This document shows positions 1-8,384 of a DNA stretch of 64,000 nt, piece after piece. Location of the stretch: contig JAJXZX010000010.1 in NCBI GenBank assembly GCA_021779835.1, forward strand, positions 48,435 to 112,434, written 5' to 3'. The number at the start of each line of letters is the position of its first letter. The stretch's first letter is position 1. Source of the DNA: Pseudomonadota bacterium (GTDB lineage: Bacteria > Pseudomonadota > Alphaproteobacteria > Rhodobacterales > Rhodobacteraceae). Below the pieces are notes generated by a model that searched no databases, was not told where the DNA came from, and saw only the letters and a program-made list of their open reading frames with translations. The position numbers and the translations under genes are program-made.

Positions 1-220
1 TGAACGGCGTGATTTCCGAGGTGTGGTGAATCTCGACCTGCTCGGTAAAGATCACGCCCCAGCCGCCCTCGGCCTTGGTGCGCCGCATCTCCACCGCCGC
101 CATCGGATCGCGATAACCCGCGCCATTGCAATGCGGCACCTGAAAGAACCGGTTCTTCGCAACCTTCGGGCCAATCCGCACTGGCTCAAACAACACATCA
201 TACCTTGGATCGCGCGCCAT
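1..220 (-). CDS. NADH:flavin oxidoreductase (TMADH/dimethylamine dehydrogenase-like), N-terminal part
   Basis: The 73 readable residues begin MARDPRYDVLFEPVRIG and continue through KNRFFQVPHCNGAGYRDP. This is the N-terminus of the old-yellow-enzyme TIM barrel as found in trimethylamine, dimethylamine and histamine dehydrogenases and in N-methylproline demethylases. The rest of the gene lies beyond the left edge. The start is the ATG whose complement is at 218-220. It is divergent from a Rieske oxygenase. In Rhodobacteraceae such pairs often act in oxidative N-demethylation of quaternary or tertiary amines; that role is inferred here, and the substrate cannot be told. Confidence 0.75.
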   Translation of the reverse strand, partial: MARDPRYDVLFEPVRIGPKVAKNRFFQVPHCNGAGYRDPMAAVEMRRTKAEGGWGVIFTEQVEIHHTSEITPF

Positions 221-552
221 ACCTGTTCTCCCTCTTCGCAAACCCATTGGGCCCAAAGCCCCCCCTGTGAGGCAAGAATGCTTTTCCTCGCCCGGGCAAA
301 GCAAAAACCTTCACCAGACAAAGGAAATGATTTCTTTTTCCAAAGCCCCTTCCTGAGCATCCTGTGCCGAAGGGGCGACCGCGAACCGCCCTCGATCTCA
401 GGGCAAAGGTGACAGCGGCGTCGTGTCGTGCTTCAATACCAACGATGCGGCGAACGGATCCCGGTGGCGCCGCGGGGGTTTCACACCCCCGCACCCCCGT
501 GGAGTATTTTTGCCAAGAAGAAACCCGAAGCCCCCTCGCCATGGAGCCCGCG
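221..552. other. Intergenic region between divergent oxidoreductase genes
   Basis: This 332-bp gap must hold the promoters of both divergent genes, but I see no confident -35/-10 pair. Its right part (472-523) is a copy of an interspersed hairpin element listed separately. No credible coding region is present; the reading frames crossing it look like shadows. Confidence 0.5.
472..523 (+). repeat. Interspersed intergenic element, copy 1 (hairpin + GGAGTATTTTT motif)
   Basis: A 7-bp GC stem (GCGGGGG 472-478 / CCCCCGC 486-492) is followed by GGAGTATTTTTGCCAAGAAG starting at 501. The same layout recurs at 27091-27150 and 49984-50028. The stem plus T-run could terminate transcription, and the conserved tail lies just upstream of a start codon here. 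Confidence 0.7.
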
Positions 553-1689
553 ATGACCACCCACGATCTTAGCCTGACGCCGATCGAAGAGCTGCGCGCC
601 AATGTGTCGGTGCCCTTCGCCCAAGCCCATGCGATGCCGAAGTCGGTCTATACCTCGCCCGAATTTCTGGCGCAGGAAATGCAGCACATCTTTGCACAAG
701 ACTGGCTTTGCGCCGGGCGCGCCGACGCGCTGCCCAATCCGGGTGATTATCTGACGATGCAGATCGCGGGCGAGCCGGTGATCGTGCTGCGCGACCGTGA
801 CGGCGAAATCCGTGCGATGTCCAACGTCTGCCGCCACCGCATGTCAACCCTGCTGGAGGGGCGCGGCAACACGCGCGCCATCGTCTGCCCCTACCACGCC
901 TGGACCTATAACCTTGACGGCACCCTGCGCGGCGCCCCGGCGATGACGCTGAACGAGGGGTTCTGCAAAGACCAGATCGCGCTGCCAAAGGTGCGCTGTG
1001 TCGAATGGCTGGGCTGGATCATGGTGACGCTGAACCCCGAAGCGCCCCCGCCCGCCGAAGTGCTGCGCGACGTCGAGGATCTGGTCGGCTACCTGCATAT
1101 GGAAAACTACGTTGAGGCCTTCCGCGAGGAATTCAACTGGGCGACCAACTGGAAGGTGCTGGCCGAGAATTTCATGGAAAGCTACCATCTGCCGGTCTGC
1201 CACGCGGGCACCATCGGCGGCACCGTCGATCTGCTCAAGATGACCTGCCCCGAGGGCCTGCCTGCCTTCAACTACCACTACATTATCAAGAATGACGCGC
1301 TTGACCTGACGCTTGCGCATCCCTCCAACACCACGCTGAAGGGGGATGAGCGGCGCACGACGTGGCTGTTGTCGATCTACCCCTCGCTGATGATTACCCT
1401 GACGCCGGGCTATTTCTGGTATCTCTGCCTGACGCCCGACGGCCCGGGCCGCGTCAACGTGCTGTTCGGCGGCGGCCTCGCCCCCGAATTCGCCGCCGAC
1501 CCGAAATCAAAGGAACACTTCGACCGGCTCAAGGCGCTGCTCGATGACGTCAACGTCGAGGATAAAGGCTGCGTCGAGAAGGTCTACGCCGGCCTTTGCG
1601 CCGGCATGTCCACCCCCGGCCCGCTCAGCCATCTGGAGCGTCCCAATTTCGACTTCGCCCGCTACATCGCGGGCCGCATCCCTTCGTAA
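553..1689 (+). CDS. Rieske [2Fe-2S] aromatic-ring-hydroxylating-type oxygenase, alpha subunit
   Basis: The protein has 378 residues. The Rieske cluster ligands are C93-R-H95 and C112-P-Y-H115. The C-terminal catalytic domain carries the mononuclear-iron motif in NWKVLAENFMESYHLPVCH. This is the architecture of the choline monooxygenase / glycine-betaine and stachydrine demethylase type oxygenases. An ATG at 541 is in frame, but GGAG at 543-546 sits correctly before the ATG at 553, so 553 is chosen. No reductase gene follows. The neighbouring divergent flavin dehydrogenase suggests oxidative demethylation of a methylated amine, which is inference. Confidence 0.85.
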   Translation: MTTHDLSLTPIEELRANVSVPFAQAHAMPKSVYTSPEFLAQEMQHIFAQDWLCAGRADALPNPGDYLTMQIAGEPVIVLRDRDGEIRAMSNVCRHRMSTLLEGRGNTRAIVCPYHAWTYNLDGTLRGAPAMTLNEGFCKDQIALPKVRCVEWLGWIMVTLNPEAPPPAEVLRDVEDLVGYLHMENYVEAFREEFNWATNWKVLAENFMESYHLPVCHAGTIGGTVDLLKMTCPEGLPAFNYHYIIKNDALDLTLAHPSNTTLKGDERRTTWLLSIYPSLMITLTPGYFWYLCLTPDGPGRVNVLFGGGLAPEFAADPKSKEHFDRLKALLDDVNVEDKGCVEKVYAGLCAGMSTPGPLSHLERPNFDFARYIAGRIPS

Positions 1690-1706
1690 CCCAACCCGGA
1701 ACTCCA

Positions 1707-2120
1707 ATGACCCACACCCGTATCCGCCCGTTCAACACCAAAGACACCTACCCCGAGCAAAAGCTCGACAATGACCTTGCGCAGGCGGTTGTTGCGCGCG
1801 GCACCATGGTTTTTCTGCGCGGCCAGTGCCCGCAAGACCTCGACACCGCAAAGAATATCGACAGCCACGATCCCGTCGCGCAGACCCATAAGGTGATGCA
1901 AAACATCAAGCAGCTGATCGAAGAATGCGGCGGCAAGATGGAACATCTGTGCAAGGTCGTGGTTTACCTCACCGACGTGCGCCACCGCGAGGCGGTTTAC
2001 CGCACCATGGGCGAATACATCAAAGGCGTTCACCCCGTCTCGACCGGCGTGACCGTAACCGCGCTCGCCCGCCCGGACTGGCTGGTGGAGATCGACGCGA
2101 CCGCCGTGATCCCCGACTGA
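1707..2120 (+). CDS. RidA/YjgF/YER057c/UK114 family protein
   Basis: This is a 137-residue protein with the full Rid fold (GQCPQD near residue 45, then the PVSTGVTV strand and LVEIDATAVIPD at the end). Classical RidA imine deaminases have an arginine in a PxRxxVxV segment; here the segment reads PVSTGVTV, so the catalytic Arg appears to be absent. That places it among Rid subgroups of uncertain activity. It starts 17 bp after the Rieske oxygenase and is followed by a DUF1028 gene, so the three are probably one operon. It may handle a reactive intermediate of that pathway (inference). Confidence 0.85.
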   Translation: MTHTRIRPFNTKDTYPEQKLDNDLAQAVVARGTMVFLRGQCPQDLDTAKNIDSHDPVAQTHKVMQNIKQLIEECGGKMEHLCKVVVYLTDVRHREAVYRTMGEYIKGVHPVSTGVTVTALARPDWLVEIDATAVIPD

Positions 2121-2148
2121 TCGCGGCGCCAGCAACAGGAGAAACGCC

Positions 2149-2820
2149 ATGACCTTTTCCCTCGTCGCCCGCTGCCAGGACACCGGGCAGTTCGGTGTCG
2201 CAATCGCGTCCTCCAGCCCCGCCGTCGCCGCGCGTTGCGCTTATGCGCAGGCCCATGTCGGCGCGGTGGCCAGCCAGAACGTCACCGATCCCCGCCTCGG
2301 GCCGCAAGCGCTGCGCCTGTTGGCCAATGGCGCCACGGCAGCAGAGGCCGCAGCGATCCTGACCCGCACCGCACCCTTTGCCGATTATCGTCAGGTGTTG
2401 ATCGTCGATGTCCATGGCGGGGCCGCCTGCCATTCCGGCCAGAACGCGCTTGGCCTCTGGGCCGAGGCGCACGGCACCAATGTCGCGGCGGGGGGCAATA
2501 TGCTGGCCGACGCCGCCATCCCGCAGGCGATGGTCGAGACGTTCATCGCCTCTGAAGGCGCGCTTGCCGACCGTCTGCTGAGCGCGATGCAGGCTGGCCT
2601 CGCACTGGGGGGCGAGGCCGGGCCGATTCACTCTGCCGGTCTGAAAATAGTGGCCGAACAGGACTGGCCCTATGTGGACCTGCGCTGCGATTGGGCCGAC
2701 GACCCCCTCGCCCAGCTTGCCGCCGCGTGGCAGGTTTACCAGCCCCAGGCAGCGGCCTATGTCACCCGCGCGCTCGACCCGCGCGCGGCACCCAAGTATG
2801 GCGTTCCCGGCGACGAATAA
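2149..2820 (+). CDS. DUF1028 family protein (Ntn-hydrolase-like)
   Basis: The 223-residue protein starts MTFSLVARCQDTGQFGVAIASSSPAVAARC, the DUF1028 signature, with the later segments SQNVTDPRLGPQAL and AAGGNMLAD. The start codon is preceded by an AGGAG-type ribosome site. The family is predicted to have an Ntn-hydrolase-like fold but has no firmly established reaction. It is third in a likely operon with the Rieske oxygenase and the Rid protein; a hydrolase acting on an amide or lactam intermediate would fit but is inference. Confidence 0.8.
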   Translation: MTFSLVARCQDTGQFGVAIASSSPAVAARCAYAQAHVGAVASQNVTDPRLGPQALRLLANGATAAEAAAILTRTAPFADYRQVLIVDVHGGAACHSGQNALGLWAEAHGTNVAAGGNMLADAAIPQAMVETFIASEGALADRLLSAMQAGLALGGEAGPIHSAGLKIVAEQDWPYVDLRCDWADDPLAQLAAAWQVYQPQAAAYVTRALDPRAAPKYGVPGDE

Positions 2821-3030
2821 TCAGTTGAACGCGCAGCCGCCCTTGACGCCCAGCGCCTTGAACACCAACGCCGCCGGGCACCAGCCGGTGATTGCCGATT
2901 GCATCAGGTTGGCGGCGATGAACACGGTGAACCACACGAACAGCGGTGACACCCAAAGCGTCAGTGCAAGGCTCAACAGGATCATCACCCCGGCGAAAAA
3001 CAAAACAGCGCGGTCAAGCGTCATTGGCAT
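2821..3030 (-). CDS. Small membrane protein, DUF2892/YgaP-transmembrane type
   Basis: This 69-residue protein starts MPMTLDRAVLFFAGVMILLSLAL and has two hydrophobic segments (about 8-25 and 28-45) followed by AITGWCPAALVFKALGVKGGC. That is the inner-membrane DUF2892 module, also found fused to rhodanese in YgaP. The Cys residues near the C-terminus are typical. It is convergent with and directly abuts the DUF1028 gene stop. Its function is unknown. Confidence 0.75.
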   Translation of the reverse strand: MPMTLDRAVLFFAGVMILLSLALTLWVSPLFVWFTVFIAANLMQSAITGWCPAALVFKALGVKGGCAFN

Positions 3031-3126
3031 GGTCCTTTGCTAGCGGCGACCCGGCGTCGCCCTTAGCGATCCAGATAGCGTTTTGGCTAAACAAATTCAA
3101 GATAAAGAATATGATTGCCGCTGCAC

Positions 3127-3153
3127 AATCGTATGCATGAAAAACATACGATT
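3127..3153. repeat. Perfect inverted repeat, short copy of a palindromic element
   Basis: AATCGTATG (3127-3135) and CATACGATT (3145-3153) are perfect reverse complements around the 9-base loop CATGAAAAA. A much longer version with nearly the same core lies at 52975-53017. Both lie about 30 bp downstream of the stop of a minus-strand gene (here the argE-like gene). Further CATACG-like steps follow at 3156-3171. Confidence 0.75.
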
Positions 3154-3184
3154 TACATACGCAAACCATACGCCGTTTTGGCCC

Positions 3185-4339
3185 TCAGATCCCGACCTCC
3201 AGCCGGGTCAACAGCGCCGCCATCATCGCCTCACACCGCGCCATCTGCTCCACCGTCACGAACTCATCCGGCTTGTGCCCCTGCGCCATTGAGCCCGGCC
3301 CGCAGATCACCGTCGGAATACCAAGCCGCTGCGAAAACAGCCCGCCTTCGGTGCCAAAAGCCACCTTCATCGTGCCATTCGCCCCGGTCAGCCCCTTGAC
3401 GAAATTCACCACGCCCGCATCCGATGGCGTGCCCAAACCGGGGTAATCCCACAACCGTTCCACCACGATTTCCGCCTCTGGAAATGTGCCGCGCAGAGGG
3501 GCGACAATCGCCTCCGCCGCCGCGCGCAACCGGGCGATCAGCACCTCGGGATCGTCCCCCGCAAGCGAGCGGATTTCAAAGTCCAGCACGCAGCGGTTCG
3601 GCACGATATTGACCTGCACGCCACCATTGAACTTGCCGACATGCAGCGTCGTATAGGGCACATCATAGTCGCCATCGCGCAAGCCATGCTCTGCCACGTC
3701 AGCCTGTAACGCCCTGACCGCGTTCAGAAAATCCGCGCCAAGGTGCAGCGCGTTCAGCGCCATCGGCGCCAGCGCCGAATGCCCTTCGCGCCCGATGCAA
3801 GTCGCCCGCAGCGCCACCTTGCCCTTGTGCCCGGTGGCCACCTGCATCCCCGTCGGCTCGCCCACGATGCACATCGCCGGCCGCACCGGCGCGCCTTCCA
3901 GCATCTCGATCAGGGACCGCACACCCAGGCAGCCGACCTCCTCATCATGGCTCAGCGCCAGATGCAGCGGCACCTTCAGATCGCGCCCTTTCGCCGCCAG
4001 CATGGCCGCAATGGCGCAGGCGACAAACCCCTTCATGTCGCAGGCCCCGCGCCCGTAATAGCGCCCGCCCTCCTCGGTCAGCGCAAAAGGCGGCTTGGTC
4101 CACGCCTGCCCCTCCACCGGCACCACATCGGTATGCCCCGACAGCATCACGCCGCCGATGCCCTCTGGCCCTACCGTCGCGTAAAGATTGGCTTTTTTGC
4201 CCGTTTCATCCGCGATCAGCACCGAGGCGATACCCGCCTCGGCCAGCAGGTCACGGACATAGTCCATCAGGCCGATATTGGGCAGCGAGCTGACAGTCTC
4301 AAACGCAAGCAGGCGGTCGAGGATGGCGCGGGTGTTCAT
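3185..4339 (-). CDS. M20 family metallo-deacylase, ArgE/acetylornithine deacetylase-like
   Basis: The protein has 384 residues. Metal-site motifs of the M20 di-zinc peptidases are visible: SGHTDVVP, GRGACDMKG, SHDEEVGCLG and a final histidine in MAQGHKPDEF. It most resembles the N-acetylornithine deacetylase (ArgE) branch, but this family also includes other N-acyl amino acid hydrolases. An in-frame ATG at 4366 exists; GGAG placed before 4339 decides for the inner ATG. It is divergent from a LysR regulator that may control it. The position beside an amine-catabolism cluster makes a catabolic deacylase role plausible. Confidence 0.8.
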   Translation of the reverse strand: MNTRAILDRLLAFETVSSLPNIGLMDYVRDLLAEAGIASVLIADETGKKANLYATVGPEGIGGVMLSGHTDVVPVEGQAWTKPPFALTEEGGRYYGRGACDMKGFVACAIAAMLAAKGRDLKVPLHLALSHDEEVGCLGVRSLIEMLEGAPVRPAMCIVGEPTGMQVATGHKGKVALRATCIGREGHSALAPMALNALHLGADFLNAVRALQADVAEHGLRDGDYDVPYTTLHVGKFNGGVQVNIVPNRCVLDFEIRSLAGDDPEVLIARLRAAAEAIVAPLRGTFPEAEIVVERLWDYPGLGTPSDAGVVNFVKGLTGANGTMKVAFGTEGGLFSQRLGIPTVICGPGSMAQGHKPDEFVTVEQMARCEAMMAALLTRLEVGI

Positions 4340-4466
4340 GGCTTTCTCCGGATTTGGTGCCGCCACAAAACCCCAAAACGCGCGGCGACGGAACCCCCCT
4401 CAAGCAGCTTGACTATGCCGCCGCCCCCTGCGTCAACTCTCCCAAGTCCCAACTTGGAGCGTCGCG

Positions 4467-5396
4467 TTGCCCCTTCGTTTCACCCTGCGCCAACTGGAAT
4501 ATTTCATCGCGGTGGGCGAGGCCGGATCGGTCGCCCTCGCCGCCAAACGCGTCAACGTCTCGTCACCCTCCATCTCCGCCGCCATTGCGCAACTGGAAAC
4601 CGAATTCGGCCTACAGCTTTTCCTGCGCCGCCACGCCCACGCCCTCGCCCTCACCGCCGCCGGGCGGCAACTGATGGTCGAGGCCCGCCGCGCCCTCGCC
4701 GCCGCCGAGGCGCTGACCACCCTCGCCTCCGACATCGGCTCGGAAATCTCCGGCCCGCTGGCGATTGGCTGCCTCAAGACCTTCGCCCCCCTGATCCTGC
4801 CAGAGCTGCGCCACCAATTTGAGGTCGCCCACCCCGCCGCCCGCGTCACGCAATACGAGCTTGACCACGCCGATATTCTCGAGGGCCTCCTGCGCGGAGA
4901 GATCGACATCGGCCTGACCTACGACCTCGCCGTGCCGGGCGACGTGGCCTTTCAACCGCTTGCCACGCTGGACCCCTGGGTTATCGTCGCGCCCAGCCAT
5001 CCCCTTGCAGGCAAACCAGAAATCGTGCCAGAGGATCTGCTGGACGAACCGATGGTTCTATTGGATCTGCCCTATTCCGGCGATTATTTCCTCGGCCTGT
5101 TCGACCGCATCGGCACGGCCCCCGTAATTGCCGAACGCACCCGCGACATGGCCGTTCTGCGCAGCCTCGTCGCCAATGGCTACGGCTATTCCCTCATCAA
5201 CACCCGCACGATTCAGGATCAGGCCCCCGATGGCAAACGTCTTGCCTTCGTGCCGCTGAAGGGCGGATTGCGGCCGCTGAAACTCGGCCTCGCCACCGCG
5301 CGCGCCGAATTTCCCCGCACCATGACCACCGCTTTCGCCGAACATTGCCGCGCGATGATTGCGAAAAACGGGCTGCCCGGCTGCAAACCCGCCTGA
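4467..5396 (+). CDS. LysR family transcriptional regulator
   Basis: The 309-residue protein has an N-terminal winged helix (LRQLEYFIAVGEAGSVALAAKRVNVSSPSISAAI) and a LysR substrate-binding domain. The start is a TTG with GGAG at 4456-4459 as ribosome site; no better ATG is near. It is transcribed divergently from the argE-like gene and probably regulates it or the nearby oxygenase operon. The ligand is unknown. Confidence 0.85.
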   Translation: MPLRFTLRQLEYFIAVGEAGSVALAAKRVNVSSPSISAAIAQLETEFGLQLFLRRHAHALALTAAGRQLMVEARRALAAAEALTTLASDIGSEISGPLAIGCLKTFAPLILPELRHQFEVAHPAARVTQYELDHADILEGLLRGEIDIGLTYDLAVPGDVAFQPLATLDPWVIVAPSHPLAGKPEIVPEDLLDEPMVLLDLPYSGDYFLGLFDRIGTAPVIAERTRDMAVLRSLVANGYGYSLINTRTIQDQAPDGKRLAFVPLKGGLRPLKLGLATARAEFPRTMTTAFAEHCRAMIAKNGLPGCKPA

Positions 5397-5420
5397 CCTG
5401 CGGCATTTTCGGCACGCCCC

Positions 5421-5451
5421 TTGACCTTCCTGTCACTGGAACCCTTATGTG
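5421..5451 (+). promoter_or_regulatory. MerR/CueR-type promoter of copA
   Basis: The -35 TTGACC (5421-5426) and a -10-like TATGTG (5446-5451) are separated by 19 bp, the over-long spacer of MerR-family promoters. Between them lies ACCTTCC-N7-GGAACCC (5424-5444), close to the CueR dyad consensus. With copA downstream and a cueR gene overlapping its end, this is a copper-responsive autoregulated unit. Confidence 0.8.
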
Positions 5452-5471
5452 ATAGCGGGAAAGGAACCGTC

Positions 5472-7937
5472 ATGACCGCCCAAACCACCGCCGCCCTCTC
5501 CACCACCCTTGATGTCGAGGGCATGACCTGCGCCTCCTGCGCCGGACGGGTCGAGCGTGCCGTCAAGGCGCTGCCCGGCGTCACCTCGGCCAGCGTAAAT
5601 CTTGCGATGAACACGCTGCACGCAGATTTCGGCGCAGACGTCACCCCGCAAACCATCGCAGAGGCGGTGCGCAAGGCAGGCTACGGCATCGGCACTGAGG
5701 ACACAAAGATGCTGGTCGAGGGCATGACCTGCGCGTCGTGCGTCGCGCGCATCGAACGCGCGCTGGTCGCCTATCCCGGCGTAACCGGGGCAGAGGTCAA
5801 CCTTGCCACCGGCACCGCCACCGTCCACCATTTGGCCGGTGCCGTCACGCCCACGGAAATCGCCAGCGTCGTCAAGCGCGCGGGCTACGACGCCACCCCG
5901 TTTCGCCGCGAAACCTCGGCATCCACCCAGCGCCATGCCGACGAATCCGCCCGCCAAAAACGCGCCTTTCTGCTCGCAGTCGCGCTTACCCTGCCCATCT
6001 TTATCCTTGCGATGGGCGCCCATGCGGTTCCCGCCTTCCATCACCTCATCATGCGCAGCATGGGCGAGCACACCAGCTGGCTGATCCAGTTTGCACTAAC
6101 CACCCTCGTCCTCGCCTTCCCCGGCCGCCAGTTCTTCAGCCACGGCGTCCCGGCCCTGCTGCGCGCCGCACCTGACATGAACTCTCTGGTCGCCCTCGGC
6201 GCCACCGCCGCCTGGGGCTTTTCCACCATCGCCACCTTCGCTCCCGGCCTGCTGCCGCAAGGCGCTGTCGAGGTTTATTTCGAGGCCGCCGCCGTCATTG
6301 TCACCCTGATCCTGCTGGGCCGAATGCTGGAAGCGCGCGCCAAAGGCCAAGCCGGGCAGGCCATCGCCCGCCTCATCGGCCTTCGCCCCACCACCGCGCA
6401 TGTCACCCGCAACGGGACTGACCTTGACCTGCCGATTGAGGAGTTGCGCGGGGGCGACATCGTCCTCGTCCGCCCCGGCGAGCGTATCCCTGCGGACGGC
6501 ATAGTCACCGAGGGGCATTCTTGGGTCGATTGCGCCATGCTGACCGGCGAACCTGCCCCGGTAGAGACCCTTGCGGGAGCCGAGGCAATTGGCGGCACCG
6601 TGAACGGCACCGGCGCGCTGACCCTGCGCGTCACGCGCACCGGCGACGACGCCACCTTGGCCCGCATCATCCGCATGGTCGCCGACGCGCAAGGCGGCAA
6701 GCTGCCCATACAGGCGCTGGTCGATCGCATCACGCTTTGGTTCGTCCCCGCCGTCATCACCGTTGCCACGCTGACCGTGATCGCATGGCTTGTCTTTGGC
6801 CCCAGCCCCGCGCTTGGGAACGCGCTGGTGGCGGGCGTGTCGGTCCTCATCATCGCCTGCCCCTGCGCGATGGGCCTCGCAACGCCGACCTCGATCATGG
6901 TCGGCACCGGGCGCGGCGCCGAACTCGGGTTGCTCTTCCGCAAGGGCGAGGCCCTGCAACGCCTTGAAAGCGCAAAGCTTATCGCCTTCGATAAAACCGG
7001 CACCCTGACCGAAGGCCACCCCCGCCTGACCGAACTTTCCGTGGCGCCCGGCACCGACCTGAACGAGGCCCTAACCCTGATCGCGGCGGTAGAGGCGAAG
7101 TCAGAACACCCCATCGCCCGCGCCATTGTGGCCGAGGCAGAGGGGCGCGGCCTGACCCTGCCGCCCGCCACCGACTTCACCGCCACCCCCGGCATGGGCG
7201 TCTCGGCCACCGTGTCGGGCCACGCCATCATGGTCGGCGCCGACCGCATGATGACCGGCGCCAGCATCGACGTTGGCCCGCTTGCCAGCACCGGCAACCG
7301 CCTCGCCGCCGAGGGTAAAACCCCGCTTTATGCCGCCATTGACGGCCAGATCGCCGCAGTCATCGCCGTCACCGACCCGGTGAAACCGCAAGCCGCCGAC
7401 ACCATCGCCGCGTTGCATAACCTTGGCCTCAAGACCGCCATGATCACCGGCGATAACCGTCAAACCGCCGAGCGCATCGCCAAGACGCTTGGCATCGACA
7501 CCGTGATTGCAGAGGTGCTGCCCGAAGGCAAAGTTGCCGCGATCCAAGGCCTTAAGGCCAGCCACGGCACCGTTGCCTTTGTGGGCGACGGCATCAACGA
7601 CGCGCCCGCCCTTGCCGCCGCCGACGTGGGCATCGCCATCGGCACCGGCACCGACGTGGCCATCGAGACCGCCGATCTGGTGCTTATGTCAGGCGACCCC
7701 GCGGGCGTGGCACAGGCGCTGCGCCTAAGCCGCGCCACCATGCGCAACATCCACCAAAACCTCGCCTGGGCCTTCGGCTACAACGTCGCCCTGATCCCCA
7801 TCGCGGCAGGCGCACTTTACCCGATCAACGGCACCATGCTTTCGCCGATGCTGGCGGCGGGCGCGATGGCCGCCTCGTCTGTCATCGTGGTTTCCAACGC
7901 GCTCCGCCTGCGCCGGTTTGAGAAGGGTCAACGATGA
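5472..7937 (+). CDS. copA: Cu(+)-exporting P1B-type ATPase
   Basis: The protein has 821 residues. Two N-terminal heavy-metal domains each carry GMTCASC (Cys 20/23 and 87/90). The transmembrane CPC motif (IIACPCAMG) is near residue 463, the phosphorylation motif DKTGT near residue 507, and GDGINDAP is present. It pumps Cu(I) out of the cytoplasm. The ATG at 5472 follows GGAAAGGAAC; an upstream in-frame TTG at 5421 is part of the promoter -35 and is rejected. The stop overlaps the start of cueR by four bases. Confidence 0.95.
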   Translation: MTAQTTAALSTTLDVEGMTCASCAGRVERAVKALPGVTSASVNLAMNTLHADFGADVTPQTIAEAVRKAGYGIGTEDTKMLVEGMTCASCVARIERALVAYPGVTGAEVNLATGTATVHHLAGAVTPTEIASVVKRAGYDATPFRRETSASTQRHADESARQKRAFLLAVALTLPIFILAMGAHAVPAFHHLIMRSMGEHTSWLIQFALTTLVLAFPGRQFFSHGVPALLRAAPDMNSLVALGATAAWGFSTIATFAPGLLPQGAVEVYFEAAAVIVTLILLGRMLEARAKGQAGQAIARLIGLRPTTAHVTRNGTDLDLPIEELRGGDIVLVRPGERIPADGIVTEGHSWVDCAMLTGEPAPVETLAGAEAIGGTVNGTGALTLRVTRTGDDATLARIIRMVADAQGGKLPIQALVDRITLWFVPAVITVATLTVIAWLVFGPSPALGNALVAGVSVLIIACPCAMGLATPTSIMVGTGRGAELGLLFRKGEALQRLESAKLIAFDKTGTLTEGHPRLTELSVAPGTDLNEALTLIAAVEAKSEHPIARAIVAEAEGRGLTLPPATDFTATPGMGVSATVSGHAIMVGADRMMTGASIDVGPLASTGNRLAAEGKTPLYAAIDGQIAAVIAVTDPVKPQAADTIAALHNLGLKTAMITGDNRQTAERIAKTLGIDTVIAEVLPEGKVAAIQGLKASHGTVAFVGDGINDAPALAAADVGIAIGTGTDVAIETADLVLMSGDPAGVAQALRLSRATMRNIHQNLAWAFGYNVALIPIAAGALYPINGTMLSPMLAAGAMAASSVIVVSNALRLRRFEKGQR

Positions 7938-8326
7938 ATATCGCCGAGGTCGCCACCCGCGCGGGCCTGCCGCCCAAAACCATCCGCTATTACGAGGATA
8001 TCGGCCTGATCCATCCGCGCCGCCAAGCCAACGGCTACCGCGCCTTCGCCGAGGCGGACCTGCACAAGCTGGCCTTCCTAGGTCGCGCCCGTGGCCTTGG
8101 TTTTTCCATCGAGGAATGCCGCACCCTGCTTGCCCTTTACGAGGACCAAAGCCGCGCCAGCGCCGACGTCAAGGCGCTCGCCCAACGCCACCTCACCGCA
8201 ATCGACGCGAAAATCGCCGAACTGCAAGCGATGCGCGCCACCCTGTCCGACCTCGTCCACCACTGCGCGGGCGATCACCGCCCCGATTGCCCGATCCTTG
8301 CCGACCTTGCCGGCGCCGCCCCCTGA
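7934..8326 (+). CDS. cueR: Copper-responsive MerR family activator
   Basis: The 130-residue protein has a MerR helix-turn-helix (MNIAEVATRAGLPPKTIRYYED), the dimerisation helix, and the copper-binding pair C111 and C119 in CAGDHRPDCPIL. The seven-residue spacing between the cysteines is that of CueR-type Cu(I)/Ag(I)/Au(I) sensors. It is translationally coupled to copA by an ATGA overlap, and the promoter in front of copA has the matching dyad. Confidence 0.92.
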   Translation: MNIAEVATRAGLPPKTIRYYEDIGLIHPRRQANGYRAFAEADLHKLAFLGRARGLGFSIEECRTLLALYEDQSRASADVKALAQRHLTAIDAKIAELQAMRATLSDLVHHCAGDHRPDCPILADLAGAAP

Positions 8327-8384
8327 ACCCCGCTTTCCATCGGCCCCCGCAGCGGTCTATGCTGCACCGATAGAGGAGGCGCAT

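Noticed and set aside
3743..4822. Long plus-strand frame (359 codons) opposite the argE-like gene
   Set aside because: It is antisense to a gene with clear M20 motifs and LysR sequence, is very rich in Arg/Pro/His, and shows no family motif; a GC-rich shadow.
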